Assembly (NCBI GenBank): GCA_009746045.1
Contig: RPFO01000106.1
Location: 239,501 to 303,500, forward strand
Direction of reading: 5' to 3'
Source: Mesostigma viride
Taxonomy: Eukaryota; Streptophyta; Mesostigmatophyceae; Mesostigmatales; Mesostigmataceae
Length of the DNA: 64,000 nucleotides
The notes below the pieces were generated by a model, which saw only the letters and a list, made by a program, of their open reading frames with translations, was not told the origin of the DNA and ran no database searches. This document shows, piece by piece, positions 1-12,541 of the stretch. Each line of letters opens with the position of its first letter. The stretch's first letter is position 1. A program made the position numbers and the translations under genes.

Positions 1-310
1 ATATCACCGCCCAGCTCTAGCTGTGACATCGACCAGCGCCTCAAGTGAATGACAACACCATCGCCATCGTGGTCCTGCAAAACACCGCAGGCCTCACCGC
101 CCAGGCGGTCGAAGGACATTGATTGCCGCCAAGCCAGCCCTCGCTGCATGGCCGGCGTGGCTGGCGATGCTCCTCCCATTGTACCAGACCTGGGCGGACA
201 TGCTTATTAAGCAACACACCGGCCAGGCGGCCACCTCCACCACCTCCGCCGTCGCAGCACAGCTCCAGCAGCAGAAGCTCGACCTCCGCGAGGATCGAGG
301 CTGAGCAGCC
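1..310 (+). mobile_element. Remnant of a LINE-type ORF1 coding region
   Basis: The plus-strand frame at 119-304 reads ...QTWADMLIKQ...STTSAVAAQLQQQK... and then stops. This resembles the segment ASWADLLKSQASSTTTAITT of the ORF1 protein encoded at 15649-17097, so I read it as a short, decayed piece of a related ORF1. There is no start codon in context and the left end runs off the window. The match is short and partly low-complexity (Ala, Thr, Gln), so chance similarity is possible. The next 290 bases (311-600) hold nothing I can recognise. Confidence 0.35.
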
Positions 311-603
311 TCGCCAAGCGCAGCCTTAACGCCATACTCAATTCTGTGCAGTGTGCTGGCTCGCACGTCGGGCTGTCGAACAGACTTGCTCAGCATTTTG
401 CTGGCAGTCTAACTGCACGTTGACCAGACCTAGCTGTGGCTTGCTGGCAAATGCGACAGCGCATCCGGGATTTTCGGAGGTATTTAGGAGTCGGGCAGCG
501 GCCCGTGGTGGTCGTTGTAATCATACTCATTTCTCTCCCTCACAATTAGTTTGTTTTCTTCATGGGGTTAAACTTCTCGAACAACCCGCAGCAGCCCCCG
601 TGC

Positions 604-940
604 ATGCTACATGATCTCCCCACGGAGGCATGTTATAATTTAATTTAATTTAATTTTAATCCACTCTCTCTCCCTTCTTTGGACTGCCATGCAGAACAAG
701 ACGCGGTGGCAGAAGATTGTCACTAGGCTCACACGCCCGACCCTGTGGGCAAGCCACCTCCCCCCAAGAGGAGGAGGCGTTTTGATGAGTAGGGTAGTTA
801 GGATTTTTCTAGACTAGATAGATTAGCGTTAGGATAGTCCGATTACGCGGCTCTCTCCACTCCACCACCCATCAAGGAATATGTGCTACATGATCTCCCA
901 ACGGAGGCATGTTATAATTTAATTTAATTTAATTTTAATA
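604..940 (+). mobile_element. Two tandem 5'-truncated LINE 3' ends (family B)
   Basis: Bases 659-940 match the 3' end of the element at 20784-23173: the last ~40 codons of its ORF, the TAG stop near 788, the 3' untranslated region, and an (AATTT)n tail. Bases 604-658 are a shorter copy of the same 3' end with the same kind of tail. Both lie on the plus strand, head to tail. Severe 5' truncation plus a short-repeat tail is the usual product of target-primed reverse transcription. The coding remnant carries substitutions and is not functional. Confidence 0.75.
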
Positions 941-1156
941 CCAGATCTCCTTTGCGGCCGTTCCGAGCTTGGCACTGGATTCGTTGTCCACACTGTCGCG
1001 TCGCTGCAGCAACACGATGTTTTCTGGCATACGCGGGCTTTTGGTTCCCGCCGCACATTTGAAAGTGCTGTCTCCCGATTTTTGCCTTTGCACCGTGTGC
1101 AGTTCTTGGACGTTTGGAAACATGGCATGGCTAACGTAATGACTGACTAGCTAGAC

Positions 1157-1485
1157 CTTTTCAGTGGTTTTCCATTTGCGGGTATTTCCACGTAAATGGC
1201 GGGAGAGCGATCGCAGCAATGGTGCTCACCACAAGACACTCCCGGCCAGTTAGGCTCGAAACACACGCCCTGATCAAGCAAGCTGTTTCCGGGCCCACCG
1301 TCTAGATCATCTAGTCGCTCTACGCGTAAGCCAGCCATAATTTCAATGCACAAGGCTACACATTTCCATCACCATCCATCTTCATCATCCTGAACGACTC
1401 GAACACGCGGGCAAGATAACGGCATGGTCGAGCTACCATGGTCCAGATTCTCCCGATTTCTGGCCTGTGCTGGTTGTCTCCTTGA
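1157..1485 (-). mobile_element. SINE-like dispersed repeat, copy 1
   Basis: On the minus strand this copy starts at the motif ATCAAGGAGACAACCAGC. It runs through a block ending in TGTTCGAGTC-like sequence, similar to a pol III B box, to a segment containing GCGATCGCTCTCCC. The same order of blocks is seen at 17672-18030, 20171-20767 and, in decayed form, 30780-30905 and 31215-31450. I infer a tRNA-derived SINE or small non-autonomous element. No flanking target duplication is obvious. Confidence 0.55.
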
Positions 1486-2284
1486 TATGTTCAATCCCAG
1501 TGCCAGGCACTACCGGGCATGGCTGTTGGAATTCAGAGACGGCAGCATTACATCTGGATTTCGTTGCTTCAGATTCGATATTTCAGTGTCCAGAGCAGGC
1601 GAGCCAGGGCCCTGCGAAGAATATGTGATAACCGACAGGGATTGGGGGGGGGCGGGTGGAAGGGAGGCCGAATTGAAACATGGTCAGCCTTGGTAGCATA
1701 TAATGTCTGCTTTTCCAGACATGCGGAGTAAACACAGCGGTACCTGTAAGCGAAAAAGATGTTCCTATCATTAGGGCAACACCCCTGCGGTGAACCCTCA
1801 TGGATTGCGACATTAATTAGGGGTCTAACCCTTAATTTGTAGGAAAACAGAATAAATTGGCGACGTGGACTGGTAATACCGACCTTTCGCTGGTCTAGGT
1901 CTTTGCCATTGACCATGTCAGAACAAAACTGGAGCATCTGCAACCGTGCAAAGGTGGTGAATGCTTACCGTTTTTTTATCAGATACCAGGCTTGATGCAT
2001 AAGTTAGTAACTACTTGCGTGTCATGTGCATAGACATGCCACGGAGTACTACACTAATCTCATTAGAAAAAAAATTACACAAAAGTTTAAACAAACAGAG
2101 AGGCTAATGCATACTTGGGCGTCGAGAGGGCAGATCCATGAGCCTCAGGTCTACCGGCAAGCTAACAGCTTCCAGAGTATAAACCCAGGCACGCAGCACG
2201 CACGAGACATGGAACGTACTCAAATGGCGCCAGTTGCAATCGGCAGAGGATATCAAGTAAAGGAGGCAAGCAGCAGCAGCTCAC

Positions 2285-5200
2285 CTCCACGCCGTAGCCT
2301 TTTGCCGTGGTGTTGATCGGCGGGGGCATTTGTCGGTGCCACGTCCGGGGGAGCGGCTGTGGGCGGTCGCGAGGGCTCCACGGTTTGTGGCCCAGAGACT
2401 CCTCCCGCTGCTTGCTTGTGACCTGTGACCGTGTGGCACCATGTGCGTGGTCGGGTGGCAGTGAGAGTGCGTCGTCAGACAGGCTGTGGACACAGGTCAA
2501 TACTCAAGGAAAGCGCCGTGGGCAGATATTAATGGCGCATACATGCTCGGCCAGGGAGGCATGCAAAACGCAGGGTGCCGGGGGAGCCAGGCATCCTTCT
2601 AACAACCCCTCCCCCGACACCGTCCGAACGGCCCTCATTACACATCGGCCCTCGCCATGTGCCTAAGGCATGATTGCATGGGGTGAATGTTATAACCAAA
2701 CTAAAAAAAGGGCTCAGAAAAAATTCTTTTAAATTATCGTTCCAGACACTGTGGTGTTGGAAGGTAGAGCACTGGACGTCGTGTCGTTGCCTCGTGCTTC
2801 ACGGCTGCCGAAACAAACGAAAACTTAGCCTAGCCAAGTCTCGACCTACCGATCGATAGAATCGCAAAGCCAGCCTACGCTTCGCTAGGTTGACACTCGA
2901 GAGCAGCCAAACGCACGACACTTACTTTGCTGGGGATGGCGGCGCGAGGTGGCGGGGTGCCGCTCGATGTGTTGGAGCCCCAATCGGGTGCGGATATGAG
3001 TGCCTCGTTGGGGTCCTTGGGGGGGGGGCGCACCGCCACCTCAGCGGGCAGCTTTCGCGTGCTCGCATCCCGCACGATCCAGTCCGGGGGACTTGACAGC
3101 CGCTCAAACGCCATCCTGTGGGTGACGCCAGGTGGCGCATTGTATAGACGGACAGCAGCACATAGGGGCATGGACCGCTTGAGGCCACATCAAAAGCAGC
3201 CAGTGACGAGAGGGAGGTCATCAGTAGGGAAGCACTGAACTGGATTACCCACGGCAGGGTCCGAGGCAAACATTTGGAAGAGTGAAGGCAAAGGCCGGGG
3301 CCGTTGGTAACGATGCGTTTAAATCCCACCAGCATGAAGATAAGTGCCAAGCGCTGCCAGCCAATAAACGGCAAAGCAGGCAGGCAGGCAGGTACAGGAG
3401 CCTGCAAGCGGGCAAGTATACGAGCGAGCATGCAGGTAGGCAGCCATGTGCGGGGGATACCTGCGCACTATGGTACCTATGTATTGTGATACCAAAAACT
3501 TCACAAGTACCTCTTGCAGGCGGTGATAACGTGGAATGCACATTAGCAGGAACATGCCATTGACAATGCGGGCATGGCATGGCAACATCATCATCATGCC
3601 ATGCCGTCATGCATGGAACGATTTAACTTCAATGTCCTTTACGTCCCAGCTTCTACCAGCGCTTCTGTGTCGATCATGAAGTGGCGAACAGCCCCAGTTT
3701 AGCCGTGCACACTGGCAGCAGCAGTCTTCTTGGCGACCACAACTCAGCTCCACTGTAGACTTGCTGACTCATAATCAATTGCAGAAAACTGCTGCAGAGC
3801 TCTGCTGTAAAAACACAGTTGTAGAACACTGAGAGAGACGGCTGTTGTGGAATAATGCCGTTGGCCTGTTGCAGTAAAATGTTCAAAACACTATTCGCCG
3901 AACACTGATGTTGTGCACTGTTGTAGAATCATTAATAATCATCATTGGCTGTTAACAATAAAATACTCACTGCGCTTGCGAGAGATCCGAGCCAGCCGAC
4001 GCCACCGCCACCACCCCACCACCTCCCCCCGCCCCCTTGTCTAGTCGCGGCGCCTTGGACTTGGGAGACCCGGGCGGGGGCTTGGCGATGGCTTGTTTTA
4101 TGCTGGCGACCTCTCCCAGGCCCGCGCCCTGGGACGTTGGACTCCAGAGGGGTGAATCTCCCTGCAACTCGGAGTCCATCTCGTACAGGGCGGCCCCAGG
4201 GTGTTCCGCCGCTTCCAGCTTTGCCTGCCAGGGGTGGCGAGCAGGGCAGGAGGCGGGACATGAAGCATGGTAGGGCGGGGCGGGTGGGTGGGCAGGGATG
4301 AAACGGTGGGCAGGGACCCAAGAGCCACCAGAAACATCAAGGTCAGTAATTGGATGGACAAGCAGAGACCAATATTTTCCTGATCCACCCCCCACTAAGG
4401 GGTTGCCATGCGAAGCCGTAGACGTAAGGGCGGGGCTGGGTGGGGCGGGCGCACTGGCGGGGTCCTGGTTGAGGGTAGTGTGGACTGTGGGGACGTGGGC
4501 TGGAGTGTGTGTGTGGCAGCACAAAAGTGGGGGGACACGGAAGGGGGCAGAGGCCTTTGGGAGTGAAGGCCATCGGTACGGCAGTTAGTCAAGAAAGGGA
4601 GCGGAATTCGGGAGAAAAGGGATGCAAGCCGGTAAGGGGGCCTTTTAAAGTATACAAGCACATGCCGACCCAACCTCTCCTGGGACGCACATTCTGGCAA
4701 CGTGAAGCAGCCATAGTACCAATACAGCAAAACACCAGGAGGTCGTGCTCATGGCAGCAGTCGAAACACTTTGTCAGAGCGTTCATATCAATCCTGTGCC
4801 AGCCAGCATCAGCTACAAGCAGCTCGACAGTAGGGTGTGAGGCGCAACAGGTGGAAGTGCCTGCCAGCTTATGACGTGCGGCGGCGTCTGGCATGCGTAG
4901 TGGGGAGGGCATCCCAGCAGGGTGGGCATTCATCCAGCCCAACAAGAGCTCACCTCGAACTGGCCCTTGGTCAGGCCCGCTTTCTCTGGCGGCAGCGGTG
5001 GCCCTGTCTTCGTGCTGCCGCCCTCTCGTAACGTGACACCTGGCGACAGCGTCATGTTCTCAATCTGGACGAGGGGGCCCCGGAAAGGAACGGCAGGCAG
5101 GCAGGCAGGCAGGCGGGCGGGCGGGTGGGCGGGCGGGCGGGCGGCGCGGGCGGGCGGGCGGGCGGCGGCGGGCGGGCGGCGGGCGGGCGGGCGGGCGGGC

Positions 5201-8200
5201 GGGCGGGCGGGCGGGCGGGCGGGCGGCGGGCGGGCGGGCGGGCGGCGGGCGGGCGGGCGGGCGGGCGGGCGGGCGGCGGGCGGGCAGTCAGTCAGTCAGT
5301 CAGTCAGGCAGGCAGGCAGATGGGCACACAGCCGGGCAGCCGGGCAGCCAGGCAGCCGGGCAGCCGGGCAGCCGGGCAGCCGGGCAGCCGGGCAGCCGGG
5401 CAGCCGGGCAGCCGGGCAGCCGGGCAGCCGGGCAGCCGGGCAGCCGGGCAGCCGGGCAGCCGGGCAGCCGGGCAGCCGGGCAGCCGGGCAGCCGGGGAGA
5501 CGGGGAGGCAGCCAAGACACCGTAAGGCGGCGATGAAACAGAGGTCCCGTTAGCGGGAAAGTAGGTTAAGTGGAAGGACCACGGCAGAGCTTGTTGTTGC
5601 AGGCCGTTGGGTGCCTGCGGCCCGAAAATGAAACCAAATCAGCTCCGAGAACGCGGGGACTTTGGCCCAGGAGGACCACAACAGGAACCATGGCCACGTT
5701 GACTCCTGGCTGGCTCACACACGCAGACACCCCATAGGCCAAAAAGCATGCCCATCCCGCGCCCTCGTCGCTACAGACTGTGCCCACCTCCTGTGGCTTG
5801 CCTCGATGCGGCACGTCCCCATTCCAGCCATGCCAGACACACACCACAGTTGCGGCGGGCAGGTGCTGCGCCACGTGGTGCCGATGCTAGCTATGGGGAG
5901 AACAGTTGCAGAGTGCCAAGTACAACGTGGCGACGGTTATGACCCAGACAATGCGGAGGTTGCCATTGGGGCCATTCAACGGAGAACACCGAGTGCCAAG
6001 CACGGAATCATAAGGTGGGGGAGGCCTCTGCCACCCCTACCCCAACCCTGCCCTATTGAAGTCCGAACTGTTAATCCAAAGCGCACCCAACACGTCACAC
6101 CATACACCGTGAGTGTCAGACTACAAAATAGTTCCCATGCGTACGCCAAGAAGGCTAAACCACGAATTATACGATGCAGCTTTTAAAAACTTTCTCGCTC
6201 CCGCACCATGGTTGTCCGACTGCCGTGGTCCTGCACAAACTCGGTCCCTGGCGCGATGCCGTCGGCGACAAAGGCCTTGCGCGCGGCGACCGCCAGCCGC
6301 TGGCGCTTCTTCTCCGGATCCTCCTTCTTACGGTTGGTGTACGACGTGGTGGACCGGCTCTTGGGGGGCTCCGCCACGGGGACAGAAGGGTCCTTGACTT
6401 CCACGTTGGGCATGATGCTGCCCGGGTGGGTGGGTGGGGAGAGAAAAATGGGTGGGGGGATGGGTGTGGGGGGGGGGGCCTTCAGAAAATACAGGGTCAG
6501 TACAGGCAGGTATGGAATAGGCAGGTTTGGAACAGATAGGAGGTGGGGCAAGGACGGATTGCGGCAATTGATGTCCAGAATAAAAAGGGCTTGGAGCAGA
6601 TAGGGGCTGCAACCATTAGGGGCCAGAGCAAAGAGGGGTTGAAATGAAGACGGGCCAACCTAGCCAGATGACACGGGCACGACTTCCATCAGAACGTAGC
6701 CGAGGATATCGTTGTCTCACTCAATACCACAGCGTGCTTCATGCTGACTACCATCACAAAGACACGATTGTCAGCAACAGCAACGATTGTCAGCAACAGC
6801 GTTGTTGTCCACCGTGGCATGAGCATACCCTGGCATGCTTCCACCTGCCACTTCTCCACAGCGGCACAGTGACCGACTGATCCATGCCTGCCCCCGGACG
6901 ATTGCACACGCGGCGCGATTCCATGCCGCAACCTGGCAGCGTACCTCATGTCGGGCAGCCGTGCGGGGTCGGCCACGCTGAGCACGACCACGCGGCCCTT
7001 GTGGTCGTACGCGTACTCCCTCCCGCGCAGGTCACGGTGCAGCTTCTCCAGTTGGGCGTACTCCAGCCTCTCCTTCTGTGGGACGTAGCACGTGCACACT
7101 GAGGGGTACACGGTTGGTGGCGGTACTTGCATTTGACAACCTAGCATTAGAGGGGAAAATCCTGCATGCTTGACCCGATTCCACATAACCACTGCAGACA
7201 AAAGGGTTGTAAATTAAGATATGGATGGCATGACATCCGCCTGTGCTTGCAGGGGCCGGGGCGCGCAGAAAACCCGCTAGTGCGGCGAGCGCAGGTACAC
7301 GCGGCAAGTTGTGACTGCTTACGGTTGTGGTGAACAAAAGCACGGTATCGCGGCCCCCTGCGACCTTACCCCAACCCTGCTCCATTGAATGCACGCACGG
7401 CACGTTGAGACTGGCTACGGTTGTCGAGCACAGCCAGGTGTCCGTTATTAGAGGTAGAGAGAAGATCCAGGCAGGTCCAAGAGATGCGAGCAGCAGTGGC
7501 CTCACATGATCCATTCCCATGGCACGAACAAACCCGGTCAACTCCCATGGGACGAAGCAGGGATCCAGTCGAGGGCCAGACACAGGCACACTACAACGGG
7601 AAAAAAAAAAAAGGGTCAACATCTGGGCATGGTTGGCAATGTCAAACAGGCGGCAGGCAGCATGCAAATTTCACCACTAGGAATCGCAAGGAAAGCAGCA
7701 GGTGATCTCATCCACTGGTAATGACAAGGAAGGAGGGAGGGAGGGAGGGAGGGAGGGAGGGAGGGAGGGAGGGAGGCAGGGAGGGAGGGAGGGAGGGAGG
7801 GAGGGAGGGAGGGAGGGAGGGAGGGAGGGAGGGAGGGAGGGAGGGAGGAGGGAGGGAGAGGGAGGAGGGAGGGAGGGAGGGAGGGAGGGAGGGAGGGAGG
7901 GAGGGAGGGAGGAGGCAGGGAGGGCGGGCGGGCGGGCGGGCGGGCAGGCGGGCGGGCGCGGGCGGGCGGGCGGCGGCGGGGGCGGGCGGGCGGGCGGGCG
8001 GGCGGGCGGGCGGCGGGGGGCGGGCGGCGCGGGCGGGCGGGCGGGCGGGCGGGCGGCGGCGGGCGGCGGGCGGCGGGCGGGCGGCGGGCGGGCGGGCGGG
8101 CGAGCGGCGGGCGGGCGGCGGCGGGCGGGCGGCGAGCGGGCGGGCGGGCGGGCAGGCAGTCCCGTCGCCCCCCACCTCGAACCGCTTCTGCCGCATGCGC

Positions 8201-11200
8201 GCGTACGCCTGCCGGGCCTCGATCTCGTCGCGCAGCCGCTGCTCCATCTCCTTCTCTTCGGGGGAAAGCTGCTTCTGCGCGGGGGAGGGCAAGTACGTGA
8301 TGATGCATGCAGCATGCCAAGGGTGCGAGCGAGGGAGAGAGTAAGGGGAGGCACGAGAATAAGGGCAAGTGCGAGTAAGGGGAGGAATAAGGAGAAACGT
8401 GTTCAAAGGGGAAAGGAGGCCGAGGCCAAAGTAATGGCAAAGGGGGAAGCCAAGGGGAAGCCAAGGCTGCCACGGTACGCCCTGCAGACTCATTTGCATG
8501 CACGTCTGTGAACACATCTCTGCATGCACGCCTGCATGGAGATGCTGCACACGCCAGCCTGTCTGAGCCGCTACTAATCGGGCCCTTTGCAAGCCTAATT
8601 GGGACCTAAAGCTGAAGTCTCCCCCAGTGGTGTTGTCACATCATGCATACAGCCAACCTTGTGCTGCCCTTCCATCCTACACTTTGTCAAATAAGGTTGT
8701 CTAACCTACATGATTGCTACAAAAAGCAGTACCAGCTTAGATCCACTATGTGCAGAAAGACACGGGCTACTGCTAGATAAACACTACAGCTGCAGTACAC
8801 GGTCCACTTGCGCAATCTAGACATGACGCACCGCCTTGGCCTTCTGGTTCCCAAACGGACGGATGTGCAAGCTGTTGGCGCTGGTCGGGCGGCCGGGCTT
8901 GGCGGATCCTGCGACTGACCCGGGTCCTCTAGATCCCACGATGGACTGTTTAGGGGCACAGCGGCGGATCAGGTTCGGGGGACGACACGCAAGAGGCAAG
9001 TGAACATGATGCGCACGTGAATGCCAGAGAAAGATGGGATGCTAGCTGGCCGAGCCGTGGCTAAAGTGGGGGGCGAATGATCCAACTGTACTGCACATGA
9101 ACGACGTGGAGGCATGGAATGACGGGAAGGAACGTGGTCAAGCATGTACGCTCTATCATGTATGAAAGAAATCACTGTCAAAGAAAAGTGATTACTCTAC
9201 AGAAAGCATCGTTGTTCCGAACAGCAAGCAGATTGTTCAGCAAAGTGTGCGGGCCTTGGTGCTGCGGGGCAGTTGGCTGGTTCAAGCTCCCCAGCAATGC
9301 AGCCATGAATGAGCTCCATAACTGTTGCCACCCAGCACCCTCGACTGCCAAGTGCCAGCAGTAGCATTTTTTTCCCCATTAAAGAACATGAGTAAGCACA
9401 TGAGCAGCAAAATGGCCTTGGATCCCTTGCATTTCTATACTCCCCAGTGGCCAACGTTGAAAACGGACTATACGATTACATAGTGGCTTATAAGTTTTAG
9501 CAGCCGGCAGGGCAGCATTCGCCATGGCATGGGCAGCCAGACTCTCTTGCCGCTTCTGTCATTCGCAGCATGCCACAGGGACCCATGGGATGCCAGCGTG
9601 GGCCATGACAGGCTATCCCATGCATGGCTTCCACCAAGTGGAAGCATCTGCTCACCCCCTTGCGCCCAGTCCCTGTCCGTATAGAGTTGAAGAGCCCCCC
9701 CCGCGGCTGTAGCTGGGGAACGTCCCTGGGATCCGGCGCCAGCACTTGTCTCCTGTGCCGTGTGCAAGCAGGCCAGCATGCATGCGTGCGTTGGGGTGCC
9801 GACATAGAGGTGAGAGAGCGAACAAGGGGGTGCATGCGAGGATTATCAAGGAGACAACCAGCGCAGGCTTTGTTATGGCCACATGGGGGGTGGAGGGGAG
9901 GGACGTGGGCTGCGATGCCCCACCGGGTACACTGCAATAGGTCTTATTGATCGAACCATAGATAAGGGATCGGGGCATCACATGTGCCCAGTGCCTTATG
10001 GCTGGGAGAGCCGCTGCTTCGGCTGCTTTAGCTTGTGCGAATCTGAACACATATTCTCACCGCCTGCATGGATCTGCTTTTTATAAAACGTGGAAAGCAG
10101 GCCCAGCATGCATGCAGACTCCGGATGCCTTGCCTCTGCCCATGAAGACGGGGGGGGCACATTCAGACCCAATGCGTTCATCATCACAGTGTGTGCGTTC
10201 GTCAGACAACTTAGTCGGCAGCGCACATACTTGACCGGCACCTGGCCCCGCGCCCATGTATCCATTGGGGCCGCCTTGGGCTCTGCGGAGTAAAGGAACC
10301 CGCACGCCACACACAGGGAAGGGCAGGTGGAGCGGGGGAGGTAAGCCAGCAGGGAGGGCAGTCAGTCAGGCACAGTTACAAACAGCAACGACTGGACATA
10401 TCTTCTAAACACCTGCAAGCGATGTGTGTGTGTGTGTGCGCGTGCGTGCGTGTGTCTGTGTGTGTGTGTGGTGGTGATGGCAGATACATGGGGGACTGTC
10501 TAGTTGCCGTTATCTTGAAGATTTTGTGCATATCCACACACAGAGTTGCCCGTAAAAGTTGGTGCTCGGGAGCGACACAGTGGGAATGGGCAGCAAATCC
10601 CTGGCTGTGTGGGCGTCGATGGGGGTGCTCCCATCCGAGGGCACAAATTGTCAATGCCAGTAATGTCCATCCACCCCGACCTCTCCATGAAGGAGACTCT
10701 CCTAAGGCTAACTGCACTTGACTACTAATTGTTGACTTGGCACGACAAGAGTAACAGTGGATGCACCGACTTGGCACAGGCTGACGCGTGTGCGAGAATG
10801 AGCGGGAGAGAACACTTCAAATAGTAATTTATCATATCCCGGGTGGTCACTGTGACAAAGTCACACAGGCTGCTGGGGCAGTTGGGCACAACAGGGTAAC
10901 TCCGCATCCAGGATGATGGGTACTCTGCCAACCGTCGCACGCCATGGAAGTTGCTGCGGACGTGTGCACTTATCAAATAAAATGGGCTCCGCCAGATTAC
11001 CAATGAGACATCCAGCGCAGGCCAGCATAAACATGCTCGCTACGTCTAACTCATTTCATTATGGTGGCGTTCAAGGTTGCATGTCCCATAGACGATCACC
11101 CCGATAATTAGTATATATCCTCAGTTCCTCACAATTTCCTACAGTAGAAATTTCCTACAGCAGAAGTCTGACCGCGTGTGCCCTAGTCGATCACCCCCAT

Positions 11201-12541
11201 AATTAGTATATATCCTCACAATTTCCTATGGATATCTTATCACTCTTGCGTACCGTAGTCGATCATCCAGTTGTCGGTCACGCAGGGCGCATCGGCCCAC
11301 GTGTCAGTCCGATCCGTGTACGCCATCTGCAAACACACGACAAGGCCGCAGGTGCCACAAGAGCCATGCCACAAAGGCCATGCCACAAGGCTGAGTTGCT
11401 TTTTTAAAGCAAGCTCCTCAACGCCTCGGATAACTATATGAACCTTGCAGGACGGACCATTGGGCCATCAGAGCCAGTCGATGGGTCCCACCATCCCCGT
11501 GCACGAGGTCCTTGGCGCGACATCGGTAGCATGGGGTCAGAGCCATTAAGACAATACCACACAGCAGGGAGGTAAATGCGGAGGGGCAGGCGGCTGTGAC
11601 ATTGCAGGAACACGTTGGTGTTGTGAGCGTATGCACCAAGGTGAGTGCAAGCTCTAAGGTGAGTGCATGCACTAAGGTGAGAGCATAGACACAGAACCGG
11701 TTACAGGGCCTGTTATTTCAACCAAGTTGCGCAAGGGTAACACCTCATCCAAGGGGGCCAAATAGTTTGGCCACCACCCATGGGCCATGGCTGTCCAAGA
11801 AGTGGCCGCGGAAAAAAAAGTACAATTGACACAATGCACCTGGCATTCGGTCGAGTTGACACCTAGTCGAGCGGTGGGCCCCCATGCAGACCAATGACTT
11901 GGTCTATCATGGCAGGTACTTCTAGTTTTTCTTACACAAGCTCCACATGACTCTCCACCACAAGCATGACGACTCTCACAAGCTGCACGGCGCACTTGCC
12001 AGCTGAGTTAAACCAGGAATATCATGTGACTTTCCCCCAACCTGCGTGTTTAGCGTGCGAAAGCGAGCAGGGGTATTTCCGATAAGCGCAGCGGCGCCAG
12101 GACATGTCAAGATGGGAATGCGGTGAGACTCCTACCTTGATCACGTTCAAAGAGTCGGCCAATGCCGCGTCCACGGCATACGGGATGACTCTGGCCGTCA
12201 GCTCCGCTTGATCCACGTAGTCGTCCACAATTCCCATGATACGATCCAGGTAATCCTGCCGCACATTTGACAGAGCGCATACGAGCAAATGGCCCTTGAG
12301 AATTACCTCGCGTCTCGGACTTGGCAAGCTGAAAAGAATCAATAGCACCTCCATCGCCAATCGACGAAGAAGGGCTAGGCGGATATGCCTGCTTCCTGTG
12401 GGCTACCTGTACGCATTCCGCCCGTTCGATGATGGCAGAGTCCTCGGGATCCATGTCCCACGCGGAGGGCTCCGCCGCCGCCGCCGCCGCCGCAGCGGCG
12501 GCACGGGGAGTCGTCGCTGGTTTTGTTGGCTTAGGAGGCAT
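2285..12541 (-). CDS. C2orf81/DUF4639-like protein, spliced, 12 exons resolved (3' end open)
   Basis: Exons: 12541-12407, 12255-12136, 11326-11254, 10282-10227, 8945-8832, 8274-8176, 7075-6945, 6417-6207, 5064-4954, 4224-3971, 3115-2926, 2422-2285; 544 codons. All junctions are GT-AG and reading phase carries through every one. Exon 4 needs the GTGCGC donor; the nearby GTATGT would put exon 5 out of phase. The start is ATG at 12541. An Ala run is followed by an acidic helical segment (DYLDRIMGIVDDYVD...ARVIPYAV), then a MDTWARGQVPV motif, a charged helix (about residues 167-199), a block ending DPARLP, and TLSPGVTLREGG. My recollection of vertebrate C2orf81 has the same order: DSWAxGxVPV, DPARLP, LAPGV. 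Biochemical role is unknown; I associate the family with ciliated species. No terminal exon with a stop was found; an open stretch on the minus strand at 1943-1569 is a weak candidate. Introns hold extreme GC-rich simple repeats. Confidence 0.6.
5095..5502. repeat. GC-rich simple repeats: (GGGC)n then 8-bp (CCGGGCAG)n
   Basis: Bases 5095-5283 are imperfect GGGC/GGC tetranucleotide repeats with a short GTCA run. About 5327-5495 is a near-perfect array of the octamer CCGGGCAG, roughly 21 copies. The block sits in the C2orf81-like intron between exons 8 and 9, starting about 30 bases upstream of the exon 9 acceptor (exon 9 starts at 5064). Long open frames across it in every phase are products of the repeat. 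Confidence 0.9.
7729..8160. repeat. (GGGA)n then (GGGC)n microsatellite block
   Basis: About 190 bases of GGGA/GGAG repeats are followed by about 235 bases of GGGC/GGC repeats. The block fills much of the C2orf81-like intron after exon 6 and ends only 15 bases from that exon's donor site (exon 6 ends at 8176). Coding-length frames across it (poly PPSL, RRPPA) are repeat artefacts. Confidence 0.9.
10424..10470. repeat. (TG)n-type microsatellite
   Basis: Short TG/CG dinucleotide run within the intron between exons 3 and 4 of the C2orf81-like gene (exon 4 starts at 10282). Confidence 0.8.

Noticed and set aside
1569-1943. Possible last exon of the C2orf81-like gene (acceptor TTGCAG, then MLQFCSDMVNGKDLDQRK)
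   Set aside because: Phase would fit, but the sequence shows no family feature, and the following frame runs into sequence without a convincing stop context. Kept only as a candidate.
7616-8592. Frames of 200-300 codons on both strands rich in PPSLPPS or RRPPA
   Set aside because: Produced by the GGGA/GGGC microsatellite; only the short segment 8274-8176 (minus) is a supported exon.
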